Assembly: GCA_023935145.1 (NCBI GenBank)
Contig: CM043698.1
Location: forward strand, 145,323,625 to 145,387,624
Reading direction: 5' to 3'
Source: Bretschneidera sinensis
Lineage: Eukaryota > Streptophyta > Magnoliopsida > Brassicales > Akaniaceae
Length of the DNA: 64,000 nt
In this document: one piece after another, positions 49,032-60,240 of the stretch
Layout: each line of letters starts with the position of its first letter
Position numbering within the stretch: the first letter of the stretch is position 1
Position numbers and translations under genes: made by a program
The notes under the pieces: generated by a model
Databases searched by the model: none
What the model was told of the DNA's origin: nothing
What the model saw: only the letters and a program-made list of their open reading frames with translations

Positions 49032-50480
49032 TTATTCAGCCTCTTCTTGAATTTCTTGAGCTTGGCAATCATCCGAGGGCTCTACCTGGTCCGAACCCTC
49101 TTGCCTCCTTTGCTCTACCTGAACAGAATCTCCCTTGATGCTATGCTCAACAATTTCTGAATTGATTTGCTCATTAGCCCCTGCAGGGTTAGTATTCTCC
49201 AAGTAGGGAAATAGCAATTTATTAAAAATAATATCCCTACTTATTATGAGTTTAAATCCTTCTTTTTCTAAGAACCACAACCTGTACCCCTTAGCCCCTT
49301 CCCCATATCCTAGAAACACATATTTTCTAGATCCTGGGCTAAGCTTATCCTCCTTTTGAAGTGCATACGCAGCACACCCAAAAGTCCTAAGGTTGTCAAA
49401 CTCAGAGGGTTTTCCACTCCACAACTCTTCGGGAGTCTTATGGTATACAATCTTAGAGGGTGATCTATTAATTAAATATGCAGCTGTAGACACCGCTTCC
49501 CCCCAAAAATATTTGGGTAATCCGGATTTATTTAACATGCACCTAACCTTTTCCCTAAAGGTCTTATTCTTCCACTCAGCAACTCCATTTTGCTGAGGAG
49601 TTTCCACAACCGTCCTATGTCTTAGAATGCCATTTAACCTACAGAATTGATCAAGTTCTTGGTTAAAAATTTCTAAGCCATTATCGGTTCTTATCCCCTT
49701 AACTACTCTACCCATTTGAGTCTCAACCAGCCCTTTCCACACCACTAATTTATTCAAGGCATCTAATTTATTCTTAACCAAATAAACCCATACTTTTCTT
49801 GAATAATCATCAATTAAAGACAGAAAGTAAATGTTACCTCCCTGTGTTGGTGTCCTTGCTGGTCCCCAAAGGTCCGCATGAATGTAGTCAAGAATGCCCT
49901 TAGACTTGTGCACTCCGGTGTTGAAGCTGACCCGATGTTGCTGCCCAAAAACACAGCTCTTACAGAAATCCAGTTTTTCTACTTTGTCACCACCAAGTAG
50001 ACCTTCCTTGCTAAGCACTTGCAGGCCCTTTTCGCTCATGTGTCCCAAGCGAGTGTGCCAAAGGGCTGCCTTGTCCAGCTCAGCCATCAAGCTTGCTGCT
50101 TGATCATTGGTTTCTGTTTCTCCGATCATCTCATAGAGTCCATCGTTTCTTGCTGCCTTGATCATTACCAAAGATCCCTTGGCCACCTTGATCTTTCCTC
50201 CCTCTATCTTGCATGTATAGCCCATGGAATCCAGCTGCCCCAATGAGATCAAGTTCCTCTTCAAATCTGGAACATACCTCACATTTTCCAGCAGCCTTGT
50301 GACTCCATCAAACATCCTCAATTGGATGTCTCCAATCCCTCTCACTTGGCAAGAATTATCATTCCCCAATAAGACCCTTCCATCATTGATCTTCTTGAAC
50401 CATTCTTTGTGAGGGATCATATGATGAGTGCACCCGGTATCCAAGATCCATTTCCCACTACCTTCTTGCCCCTTGCTCAC
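49032..50480 (-). pseudogene. Copia protease and integrase part of pol
   Basis: The frame continues in phase with gag after the stop at 50484-50486. WILDTGCTHHM is the aspartic protease active-site region. The integrase zinc-binding start (HTRLGHMSEKGL, then CKSCVFGQ) is followed by a DDE-type core: DYIHADLWGP, GIRTDNGLEIFN and TPQQNGVAEW. The usual AER at the last motif reads AEW. A further in-frame TAA at 49032-49034 ends the segment. Integrase inserts element cDNA into host DNA, but three in-frame stops before and at this end mean this copy makes no complete polyprotein. Confidence 0.85.
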
Positions 50481-50483
50481 ACT

Positions 50484-51266
50484 TTAGCACACAACAAGAA
50501 CATCATCATCTTGCTGTTCTGTTTTGGCAACCGAAGCCTCTCCATTCTTGGTATGGCTTCCTCCTCTATCCCTTGTCATCTTCTTGCAATCTTTCTTGAC
50601 ATGACCCTCCTTATGGCAGTAGTAGCAGCTCTTCCCTCCAAATCTCAGTTCGGAATGCATTCTCTCATGGCTTTCTCTTCTACCTCTGTCCCGGTAGTAG
50701 CCATGCATGCTGTTGTGCACTCTTCTATGGCTCTCTCCTCTACCTCTGTCTCGGTAGTAGCCATACATGCTGCTGTGCACTCTCCCATGGCTCTCTCCTC
50801 TATCTCTGTCCTGGTAGTAGCCATGGTTGCTGCCATACCAAGTTGCTGGTCTTCTTTTAAAGAACAGTCTTTTACCACTTGATGCACTCCTTTTCTTGGC
50901 ATCAAGATTATCTTGCAACTCTTTTTTCGGATCAAATTTAAAAGCAAAGATTCGTTTCCGAAGATACCTCTTATGTGGGAGAGTCTTGGCAAGAAACAAC
51001 TTATCTAGTTTCTTCCATATTGCAGCTGGATCTTCCGAGTCTCTGCACTCTCTTGTGACATTATCCGACATGTGCGAGAAAATGGTGCTGTAGGCCATCT
51101 TCTTCATGTCGGACCGTTAGTCCTCCGTGGCACTAGCTGGAAAAGCATCATCTTCTCCAATAGCCAAGTCCACTTTCTGCTGTATTAGAACCGCCTTGAT
51201 CTTCCGCTTCCATAGGGTAAAGTCCCCCTTTCCATCAAACTTCTCCACACAGAAATTTGAAGCCAT
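50484..51266 (-). pseudogene. Copia gag region, broken
   Basis: The gag protein coats element RNA. The frame starts at 51266 (MASNFCVEKFDGKGDFTLW). A TAA at 51117-51119 interrupts it, and it continues in the same frame to a TAA at 50484-50486. A CCHC zinc knuckle is intact (CYYCHKEGHVKKDC, C-x2-C-x4-H-x4-C). The part after KKELQDNLD jumps to a basic segment, so the central gag domain seems deleted. Before the knuckle, a 20-residue unit of the MHGYYRDRGRGESHRRVHNS type is repeated about three and a half times. Confidence 0.8.
50650..50835 (-). repeat. 60-bp minisatellite inside gag
   Basis: Three units of 60 bp (about 50661, 50721 and 50781) plus a partial fourth keep the reading frame and encode a basic Tyr/Arg/Gly/Ser/His-rich peptide repeat just upstream of the zinc knuckle. 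Confidence 0.85.
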
Positions 51267-51506
51267 TTTTTGCGGACAAGATCCCAGATTTTTGCACTAA
51301 CCACAACTACTTTCTTTAACCTCAAGAACACAGATCGAAGATGGATCTTTAACACCGTTCTTGAATCAACCTTCAAGAACACGACCGGATCTTGATCTTT
51401 AACCGTTCTTGATTCACCCAAGAAGTTTGATCTTTGATTCTTGGAGTCTTGGCTCCGTACCTTCTACTTCTTGTTCCGATAACCAGCTGCTGTGCTCTGA
51501 TACCAC

Positions 51507-52333
51507 TGTTGGAAATCACCTTGACAAGATGCCCAGGTGGTGATCTTCCAAACACCCAAGTCTTGAATGACTTGTAGAAAGAATTTCAGCAATCGAACAC
51601 AAGAACAGAAAATCAAAGAAAGAAAGAAGACAAGTAATTTGTTGTTGAGGTTCGACAATGTGCCTACGTCCCCGTGAGTTCCTCCGAACTCTCTGTACTA
51701 TCTCAATGGTTCTTACAAAGTTACAGCAATCCCCTTCAAGAATCCAAGTTCTTGAAGAACCAATAAGAGAACGAGAAAGTGATAGACCTATTACAATGCT
51801 TTCTATCAATTCTCTACTAACCTCTCTTCTTTACAACCAGCCTCACTACAAGAGTCCCTCTTGTGTTTATGTCTCTCACACAATTCTCTCTTGTGTTTAC
51901 AATGATCTCACAATGTCACAATCTGTGTGGTTCTCTCACACACATTTTTCACCACCTGAAATGAGGCTAGGAAACCCTTTTTATAGCCTGTTAATTCTTA
52001 GACAATCTTGTGAATCATTCTTGACCCTTTGATCATGTTCTTCCTTTAATCTCAGCCCTTCATCACTCTCCAAGTGATGCTGTGCGTTTTGGTGTGGTGC
52101 TGTGTGCTGCGGCGTGACCTGATGCTGCAGCCTCCTGATGCTGTGCGCACACCTCTTGCCTGTGGGCAAAAACTTCCACAGCAGTGTGTCTGACCTTCCC
52201 ATGCTCAAAATTGAAGCACACACATGTGGGCAACCTTATAACTTGCTGAACTTTGATATCCCACAATTGGTTTGGACATTAACCAACTTTAGACCATGTT
52301 TGGATATGTTTGAAACTTCGACAAATAGCAACA
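51507..52333 (-). repeat. 5' LTR of the Copia element
   Basis: The LTR is 827 bp, TG...CA on the minus strand, and is followed by the tRNA-Met primer-binding site. It is about 98 percent identical to the 3' LTR by hand count. Confidence 0.93.
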
Positions 52334-53404
52334 TATATAAATGCCATATACCAATCATCCCTTGGAAATATATGGCATTTTAAAGGGATTTTGAATTCTC
52401 AATACCACTTGGAACAATAATCTCCATAATAGGATTATGATTTCCAAATACTTGAAAACTACAAGTCAATGGGTTCAATATTCCCAATCTGCATAGAAAA
52501 ACAAGTCAGCAACTAATTCCAACACATTTTTTTTTTATTTAATTTGTTGTGGTCCCCAGATATGAGGGACCATCCAACACAAACAAATAATAATGTATCT
52601 CATTCCAAATCATAATGTATCATACTCAAATGGATTGTATTAGAAAAGTGAGTAATGCAATCTTGTTGTATTAAAATTTTAGGCTCAACTTGCAAACACA
52701 CTCTCTGGTTTGGATAAGGTAATATTAGCACCTTGAGGTTTAATTTAATATTGTTAATATCCTGTAAAATGTTTTTGAAAACAATGTTTTTTCCCAAAAT
52801 CATGTTACATAGCACTAAATAAACTAAAGTAACAAACAAATAATAATGTATCTCTTAGCAAATCATAACGAATCTAACCCAAATGTGTCGTTTTTTATAT
52901 GAAACTTAAGATAAACATGAGCAATGCTAAAATTTTCAGGTTTAGTTTACAAAAAAAGCACTATAGTTTGGACAATGTAGTATTATGTATTAACACTTTG
53001 AAATTTAATTTGGTATTATTAATACACTGAAGAACATTATGAAAATCTTGTTCTTTCTAAAATCATGTTACGTAGAAGTAAATGAACTCTAAAGCAACAA
53101 ACAAATAGCAATGTATTTCCTACCAAATCATAACGTGGCAAATTTGCTAAATATGTACAAGAGAGACGTTATAATAGAACATTACCTTTAAAATTGAGAT
53201 TGACTAAAGTTTAAACTCAAATTTGTATACTTGTCCAATTTGTTGCAATAATCTTAAATCCATATTTTAATAAACTTGACAAAAAGCATATCTAATCGAT
53301 TGGAGCTCAAAGGAATAGTTAAGGCAACTCAGTTATCCAAACAACTTACAATTTGTATATCTTGAATTATGGTGGTTGTTGGGAGCTAATATTAGTTCTC
53401 TAAA

Positions 53405-53405
<1 letters not shown>

Positions 53406-53440
<35 letters not shown>

Positions 53441-53449
53441 AATGGACAT
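53406..53449 (+). repeat. 44-base poly(A) tract
   Basis: An unbroken run of A's stands between the direct array and the inverted monomer copies. It could be a retroposed poly(A) tail or simple slippage. I see no retroposon body attached to it. Confidence 0.95.
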
Positions 53450-53479
53450 CGTGAGCTATATAGGTTATATTGTGAGTTT

Positions 53480-53735
53480 TTGGACACTTGAAGTTAAGTG
53501 TTAACACTTTGCACTAACAAAAGAATCCACATAGTGTTAATAATATCAAATTAATTCTCATTTTTAAAAAAAATATATCAAATTAAACTTTAAGGTGTTA
53601 ATATTACTTAGTCCAAACCACATGATGTTTTTTTTGGAAAGGCATCACATGGTGTTAATAGTATTAAATTAAATATCATGGTGTTAATCTAATTTATAAC
53701 TAAATTAAACCAAAATTTTATGATAGTTATTTAGA
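53480..53735 (-). repeat. Inverted copies of the array monomer
   Basis: Two or three monomer fragments lie in reverse orientation. For example, ATCAAATTAAACTTTAAGG followed by TGTTAATATTACTTAGTCCA corresponds to the reverse complement of the array words GGACAAGGTAATATTAACACC and CTTGAGGTTTAATTT. Near 53725, TTTTATGATAGTTATTT resembles the reverse complement of AATAACTATCAAAA near 44960 on the far side of the array. Confidence 0.65.
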
Positions 53736-56700
53736 AAAAAAAAGTAAGTATTACTTTCTTACTTGAACTTATATACTCTATTTCAATTTTTTTTACCATT
53801 TTAATTGTATCAATTAATTTTCAAATGTTATGCTTATGGTTTAATTAAGTTATGATATCCAATTTTGTTGACAATGCTTTTTGTATATTTACATACAAAT
53901 TGTGTAGGCAAAAGAAAAGTTGGGATACACCATGCTAGACTGGTCATGGCAACCTTATTTCTACGGAAAGGTTATATTCTGAGTTTGTTAAGTTATTTCA
54001 TACTCACATCAGCTCTAATCAACATGTAGAAATCCAATGATCAAGCCTTGTTTAATGCCACCATCAACAATCCCTTCCTAGCCTTTGTTAAGTTGGAAAA
54101 AATAAAATAAAAGAAAACTCATTATATTTACACATTTTATATTTTTCTTGAGTGACTGAGAGAAAATTAAACTTGAATATCCTAGATAAAAATCTAGAGG
54201 TGATCGTCGGACGGATAGATTAAAAGGTTGATCTTCAAAGTTTTTTTTTATTTTTTTTATTTTTTTACATATTAGTTAATTGAAAGTTTATTAAGAGTGA
54301 AACCAATTAAAAATGTAAACCAAGATGTTTTATTGAAAAATAAGATATCATATCTTCTGCACATATTTTGTGGTAAAACGTATATTTTTTATAATAAAAT
54401 GCATTTTTTGAAGGGTAAATTTCATACTTGGGATAGGAAAAACACCTTAGAATCCACCCCAATTAAAGCTAAGCAGAATGATCTTACTAGTGAAGCAAGC
54501 TGCATGGAGTCCTTCCAAGGGAAAGGTGAAAATATGGACAAACCAGATGGTGGGAACTTCACTCAATAAACAAGCCCTACATTCAGAAAGTTTTGCTTTG
54601 ATAAATAATAATAATAATTCTTTTTACTTTGCAAGAAAAGTGAATCCTGAAAACATTGCTTAAAGTTCAGTGGTTGCAGCACTCTCACTTCTAAGCTTTT
54701 CTCAAATGATCATAAAGAAAGTGGTTCATAAGTCAATTTTGGCATGTCACCCTTAGAGAAACAAGCAAACATGCCATGCCCCCTTTGCCCCATGTTGCAA
54801 AATAATAAAATACTAATTTAATTAACTTCTCGAGATAACAAAAACTACAATGAATGTTTGTTCAGAATAAATAAAAAAAATGTGGTGGACAAATTCTTTC
54901 CATAATTTTTTGGGTAAATTATATTGATTTATTTGAAATTAATTTATTGTTACACTTATCTCATCTAATTTTTAAATTATACATTTATTTATTTATTGTT
55001 AGCGTTCCGTTAGTCATCTGTTAATCAATTATTCAAAATCCAATCAAAAATTATGCTAACTCATTAAAACTTATTAAGCATGCTTCATATTTTTCATTCT
55101 CTTAGATTTAATGTTCTCCAAAAATATTATCTTTGAACTAGTATAAGTTAATGAACTAAATTACTCTATCAAAGTCAATATAAAGTAGTGATTATAGGTT
55201 AAATATATGATGATCACACTTTCTTTTCTTTTCGAAAGATAAATTCTTAGATTTAATCTTTAGTATCGTTATCATAATAAAAATAATTAAAAATCAGTCT
55301 TTTTCATCGTGTTCGTTGACATTACAGTACCACCATTTTCACCACCTAAACTGTATATCATCATTGGATCACCTCACAATGTCAATATTAAAATTGCTAG
55401 TCAATCCACTATAGTTTGTTTATAATTATTGCCTTTTTTGTGTCAAAATTAAATGGAATATCAAAATAATAAACCATAGTGATATGCTCTTCCACTTTGT
55501 AAGTGTTATTTTTTAAAACAATAATATAATTAAGTATAATAATTGGAGTTGGTAACTAAAATACAAACTAGAGAGCATGGAGACATATAAATTAATTATA
55601 TACATAGAAAAAAAATGTGGACCAATCTTATTGTGTAAGTTCAAAATGGGTCCCATCCCATTTACTTGTTTCTTTGTCTTGGTGAGAGGAGAAGATGACA
55701 CAGCCATAAATTTCATGGAAGTATGATCATATAGATCATAATTTATTGGATATGGACAGCTATTTGTTGGGTAGTAGATGAGATTGTTGCATTCCATGGA
55801 GGATTCATGGACTGACCATGACTTAGCTTCTGTGTCCAACTATATATTATTACTATTAATTTCACATGCATGCTCTCTTCTGCCATTTTTTTTTATTTAT
55901 ATATATTTATCTTTTAACATATATAATATATAGCACAAAAAAATGACTTGGGTACATGTGATTGGTTAATTTTTGGCTTTTAGTTTCCTCCCTCAATTTT
56001 GTCATTATTGTTATATTCTATAAAAAAAATATTGCTTGGAGTGAATAAATTAAAATTGACTTTTAAACTAAGAGATAAGAATAACATTTTATTAAGGAAG
56101 ATGCTATATTCACTTTTGAACTTGCAAGCTTATCAAATTTAATTTAAAATTGAAATTAATTTTGGATATTTAACAATTTTTTGTTGTTGTCTTCTCTCTA
56201 TTTTTATACAAACTTAAAAACAACTCAATTAAAAAAAGTTATTTTAAACTCAACCAACTTTACCTAAATAAATGTTCTTAACGTTGCATGTCAAAGTATT
56301 CGTTATTATTGAAAACGAAAGGAGTATTTTACAAAACATGTAATTTAGTGACAGAGCTATATTTTATCACGAGAGGTTCATGGCTCCTCAAAATATTAAA
56401 AAATAATTTAATTTTTGAGAATTACATAATTTAAAATAATATATTTTCAAATTGACTCATTGGGCACGTTGAATATAATTTTTATATTATATCTTTATTT
56501 TTATTTTAATTTTGACCCGGATTTTGGATAATTGTGTCATTGTCGTAACATTTTTTTCTTCTATGCAATCACGATTCTAACCTACTTATATTCTTTTCAA
56601 ACTATGACACAAACTCTCTTTGTTTTAAATGAATTATTGGTATGAAAATTTGATCTCAAATCTTTAAATATTTTTTTATAAAGGTTGTCGATTTTCTCGA

Positions 56701-59599
56701 TGCAACTAAATAAGCAAAAAATGCAAAACTAAGGTACCATCGGTTTAGTTTTAGTTTTAGTTTGTTGTCATCAAATGGTTTTTGAAATATTTTTAATAAA
56801 AAGTTATACAATTAAAATCAGTTCAATATTTAATAAAAAAATTGTGAAATTTATTTAAAATATATTTTTCTATTTTTTTAATCAAAGGATTATTTTTTAG
56901 GCAAAATTTATTTGAAATGGGGCTACATGGTTGGAAAGGTTTATATGTAAGTGAGTTAAGATGGTAATTCTCTCACCAAATACTATTTAATTACTATTTA
57001 TGAAGTGAACTGAAAAGGCAAAGCAAAAGCCAAGGTCCTTCATTCCACCTAAAGGCACGCTCCTTTGAAGCATGTGAAATAAAACGCAGGTAAATTTTTA
57101 TTTTTTTATTTTTTATGGAAACGCAAGTAAATTGAATATGAAGTTAACTCTCCCATCAAAAAATTATTTAGAAAAGGAAAATAGTATGATAATTGACTGC
57201 GTTTGGTTTTTTTTTTTTTGGCATCAAAGATATTTAAAGAGTTTGATTAAATTTATTATCAAACATCGTTATTATGATGATATTTGAAAACTGATTAAAT
57301 ATGTTTAAATTAATAATTTTTATCTTGAATATACTAATTTAAGTATGTTTTAATCAATTTTTAAACATCATCTATAATTCCAACAGTGACACTTATTTAT
57401 TAATAATATATTTTTAGTTTTATTTTAATGGTTATCATCACAATAAAAAAAATGAATAAAAAATATATGAGTATTTCTTTTTTTTCAAAAAGAAATATGA
57501 TCTAGAGATTATTTGTAAGAAAATATTTTTTTTTTAAGTAAGAGTGTCCAAGTTCTAAATTTAAAAATAAAAAAGTTGTAACTTGTAATTTCTTTTTTTT
57601 ATGCTCATATTCCATCTATTTTTTTTTTAATATTGAGACAAAAGATACATTTATTTTTCAAAATATAGTGAAATAATGTTAATTTTAAGATTCCTTACAA
57701 GAGTAATTTTGTCAATTTTATATAAAAAAAACACGTGTAATCATGTAGAACAAACAAATAATGTTAATATAACATCTCAATTTGATATAGATTTATGTTG
57801 ATGTTACGGCTTAAATTCGTAGATCCATAACATTGCATATTTTTTAATTGTGATGGTGATAACTCAAATTAAATTCGAGATATTTCACTAAACAGATATA
57901 CTAACAGCTAAGCTAAACCCGTATCACATATTGTAGGATATTGAAGTACAAAAAACAACTTTAAAAGCTTATAATATCGTGAACTTAATTATTAATTCTC
58001 TAACAATAATACAATCTTTTAATATATCAAAGTACTATTTTATTTTTTTTAACTCGTGTTAACAAAAATTCAGAAGTAAAACAAATTTTATATAATAAGC
58101 CATCATATGATATATCAAATACAATAATGTAAACATAGCACATTAAAATTGTAGTAATACTAAAACCTCTTTAGAAATTCAGATTAAGTTCCACATTTCA
58201 ATTAGCACCATTGCAACAAAACTTTAATAAATGTTTTCTATATAATAGTGAATAATGTAATAACTCTATTATCAAAATTATGATATTCACAGACACAATC
58301 ATGATTTTTTATTTTTATTTTTATAAATACCTTTTAGATTTTTTTGTTCTCTATACACCTAATGTGTTATTATAAAGAATAAAGTAAAAGTCTTAGGTGA
58401 TGTTTGAGGTTGAAAATAGAAAATATCTAAACAAATTGATTTAAGTAAGCTTAAATATAATAAAAACATCGACTAAATGAAGCTTTTATGTATCATTAAA
58501 AAATAAAACTATTAATCGAATTGAGTGATGTGATTGGCAATTTACACTAATCCATGTAATTTGAGATCAAGGAGAGTTAAGCTCCATTGACCTCAACAAA
58601 TTTTTTTACTATTGTATAATTAAGTATAATATAGTTAAAATAAAATAAATAATTACTTTTAACATTATTAGTTACTAGCATCTCAACATGCGTTATGCGT
58701 ATGTTGATATACTATTTTATATAATAAAATAATTAATATGTTAATAATTATCTTTTAAACTATAAACATGCCAAACATAATGATCACATATTCTCCATTA
58801 GAAAACAGAACCTACAAAAAAACTCAAGAAAAGAACAATTCGATTAGAATAACCAAAAAGAAATAATTACAATTGAAAATACGGATAAGATAAATAGCAA
58901 CAGAGAAAATCAACATGGATTGAAGAGAAAAGAGATAAAGAAAGTGAAAAAATTAAGTCGAGATAATGGTGGAGAAAAACATGAAAAAAGATATGGTAAG
59001 TTAGAGTCAATTGAGATACATATATAACTTTATTTAAATATTTAAATATAAATTTAATAGATATTTTAAAAGATAATAACCAAATAAAAGTTATGACTTT
59101 ATTAATAATATGGATTTGATTTTTGTCTCTCTCAAAAATAATTTTTTGCTTCCAGCCTAGTCATTTATGTAGTACACTTGCACGAAAGAGCATGTGTAAT
59201 GCACGGTTCACTACGAGCCACCAGTCGCGTCACATAATAATATAATTTTTTAGTGCATTGTATTTAGATTTTAGATTCCAATATTCCCTAATAAAGAAAT
59301 TACGCTTTTTTTCTTCCAAAAGAATACCGTTTAGGTCATTACTGACTTTCCAAGTAAAGAGCGCGTGGCGTTATCAACACACGTCAAGAATATCTTTACG
59401 CGTTCAAGTTCACTCTCCCCTTCACTCTCTCTCCAAAAAGCTGCACTTAAAATACCAGCCGTGAGGACTAAATATTAGTATTTATTAATAGAACAAAATA
59501 ATAATTAAGTAAAGTAACACTAATTTATTAACTGAGTTTTGTACAATTTTTTTTGTTTTTTTTTTTTCGTCTTCTGTAAAATAAACTCTCTTGCTTCTA
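53736..59599. other. Gene-poor AT-rich intergenic region
   Basis: About 5.9 kb has no recognisable domain. The minus-strand frame at 55513-55839 (108 codons) is in a locally less AT-rich patch, but its sequence suggests no family. Long runs of A and T suggest decayed repeats too diverged to name. Confidence 0.45.
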
Positions 59600-60240
59600 C
59601 TGCCATACGTGGCTCTCAAAATCTCTCTGTGCCCTAGGGCCCTAGATCCACTTTTCTCTCTCTGTCCCTCCTTGTCTCTTCACAAGCCCTAGATCACTCT
59701 TTTATCTTTAGGGTTTCAAAGTTTCAATCTTTTTGCACATCATTTGTTTCAAGCAGTGTATTCACAGGAACAAGCATTTTCAAGGTACTTGCTTTCTGTT
59801 GAAATGTTCCATTTTCTCAAGATTTTGTTGGGGTTTTGGGTATTTGGGTTTTGGTGAGTGTTAAGTCTATAAGTTTCATTTGGTTTTTCAATGCAATGAT
59901 TTGATAGAGTAGAAATTTGACTGCACGAAGAACTGTCATTTTCAGGTTATTATCAAATCATGCTTAATTTTGGAGTATGGTTTTATAATTTGTAGCTTTC
60001 TTGAGGTATTGGGTTTTGGTTATATTCAGTCGGTGATTGATGGTGCAAGAAGAGTGGTGGATTAATCTTAAGTATTACTTCAGCTTTTATAGCTTTGTTT
60101 AGTTTAGGAATTATGCTTGGTTGAGTTTTGATAAATATGGGACTGGCTGAAGAGGATAATGTTGCACAAAATGCAATATTTGAATAGTAATTATTGATTC
60201 AAAACGAGGGAGTGGCCGTTGGGGGTGGTTTTGGTGCATA
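59600..60240 (+). promoter_or_regulatory. 5' leader of the kinase gene, with telo-box and leader intron
   Basis: A CT-rich leader (about 59620-59784) contains TTTAGGGTTT near 59708, a telo-box as in many constitutively expressed plant genes. It ends at a donor, TTTCAAG|GTACTT, after 59784. A leader intron would run to an acceptor before 60241 that I cannot fix. Confidence 0.5.

Larger units (their letters stand above)
47089..52333 (-). mobile_element. Copia LTR retrotransposon with internal deletions
   Basis: Two 827-bp LTRs (5' LTR 51507-52333, 3' LTR 47089-47915, minus strand) begin TGTTG and end CCAACA. Hand comparison finds 17 mismatches and no indels, about 2 percent. The primer-binding site TGGTATCAGAGC (51494-51505) lies one base inside the 5' LTR. 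The order gag, protease, integrase, RT/RNase H on the minus strand is that of Copia. An 8-bp direct repeat, TATATAAA, flanks it (47081-47088 and 52334-52341); a 5-bp duplication would be usual, so part of this may be the AT-rich target. Most of the reverse transcriptase and the middle of gag are missing, and the coding frame carries stops, so the copy is non-autonomous. It sits inside an older LTR. Confidence 0.93.
46521..52579 (-). mobile_element. Older LTR-like insertion (probable solo LTR), itself interrupted
   Basis: With the younger Copia element removed, 52579-52342 joins 47088 to about 46521 as a unit of about 806 bp that splits one array monomer. On the minus strand it starts TGTTGGATGGTCCC. 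It has a TATA-like TTTATATACTTATAAG where the Copia element inserted, and then U5-like text (CTCGTGGTTTTTTCCG, TTTTCCATGTAAAAATC) typical of plant Copia LTRs. No internal region is present. The 3' end and its target duplication are not sharp, so the left boundary is approximate. Confidence 0.6.
45085..53140 (+). repeat. Tandem array of about 255-bp monomers, split by insertions
   Basis: A diverged monomer recurs with the anchor CTAAAATTTTAGGCTTGATTT at about 45087, 45342, 45569, 45833, 46103, 46357, 52665 and 52927, with spacings of 227-270 bp. Other shared words are TTTGGTATTATTAATAC, ACATAGCAGTAAATAAA and CAAACAAATAATAATGTATCT. Copies 1-6 lie at 45085-46520 and copies 7-8 at 52580-53140. 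The sequence left of 46520 continues exactly in register at 52580, so the block between is an insertion. There is no coding capacity. This may be a small satellite or the inner part of a foldback element. Confidence 0.82.
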
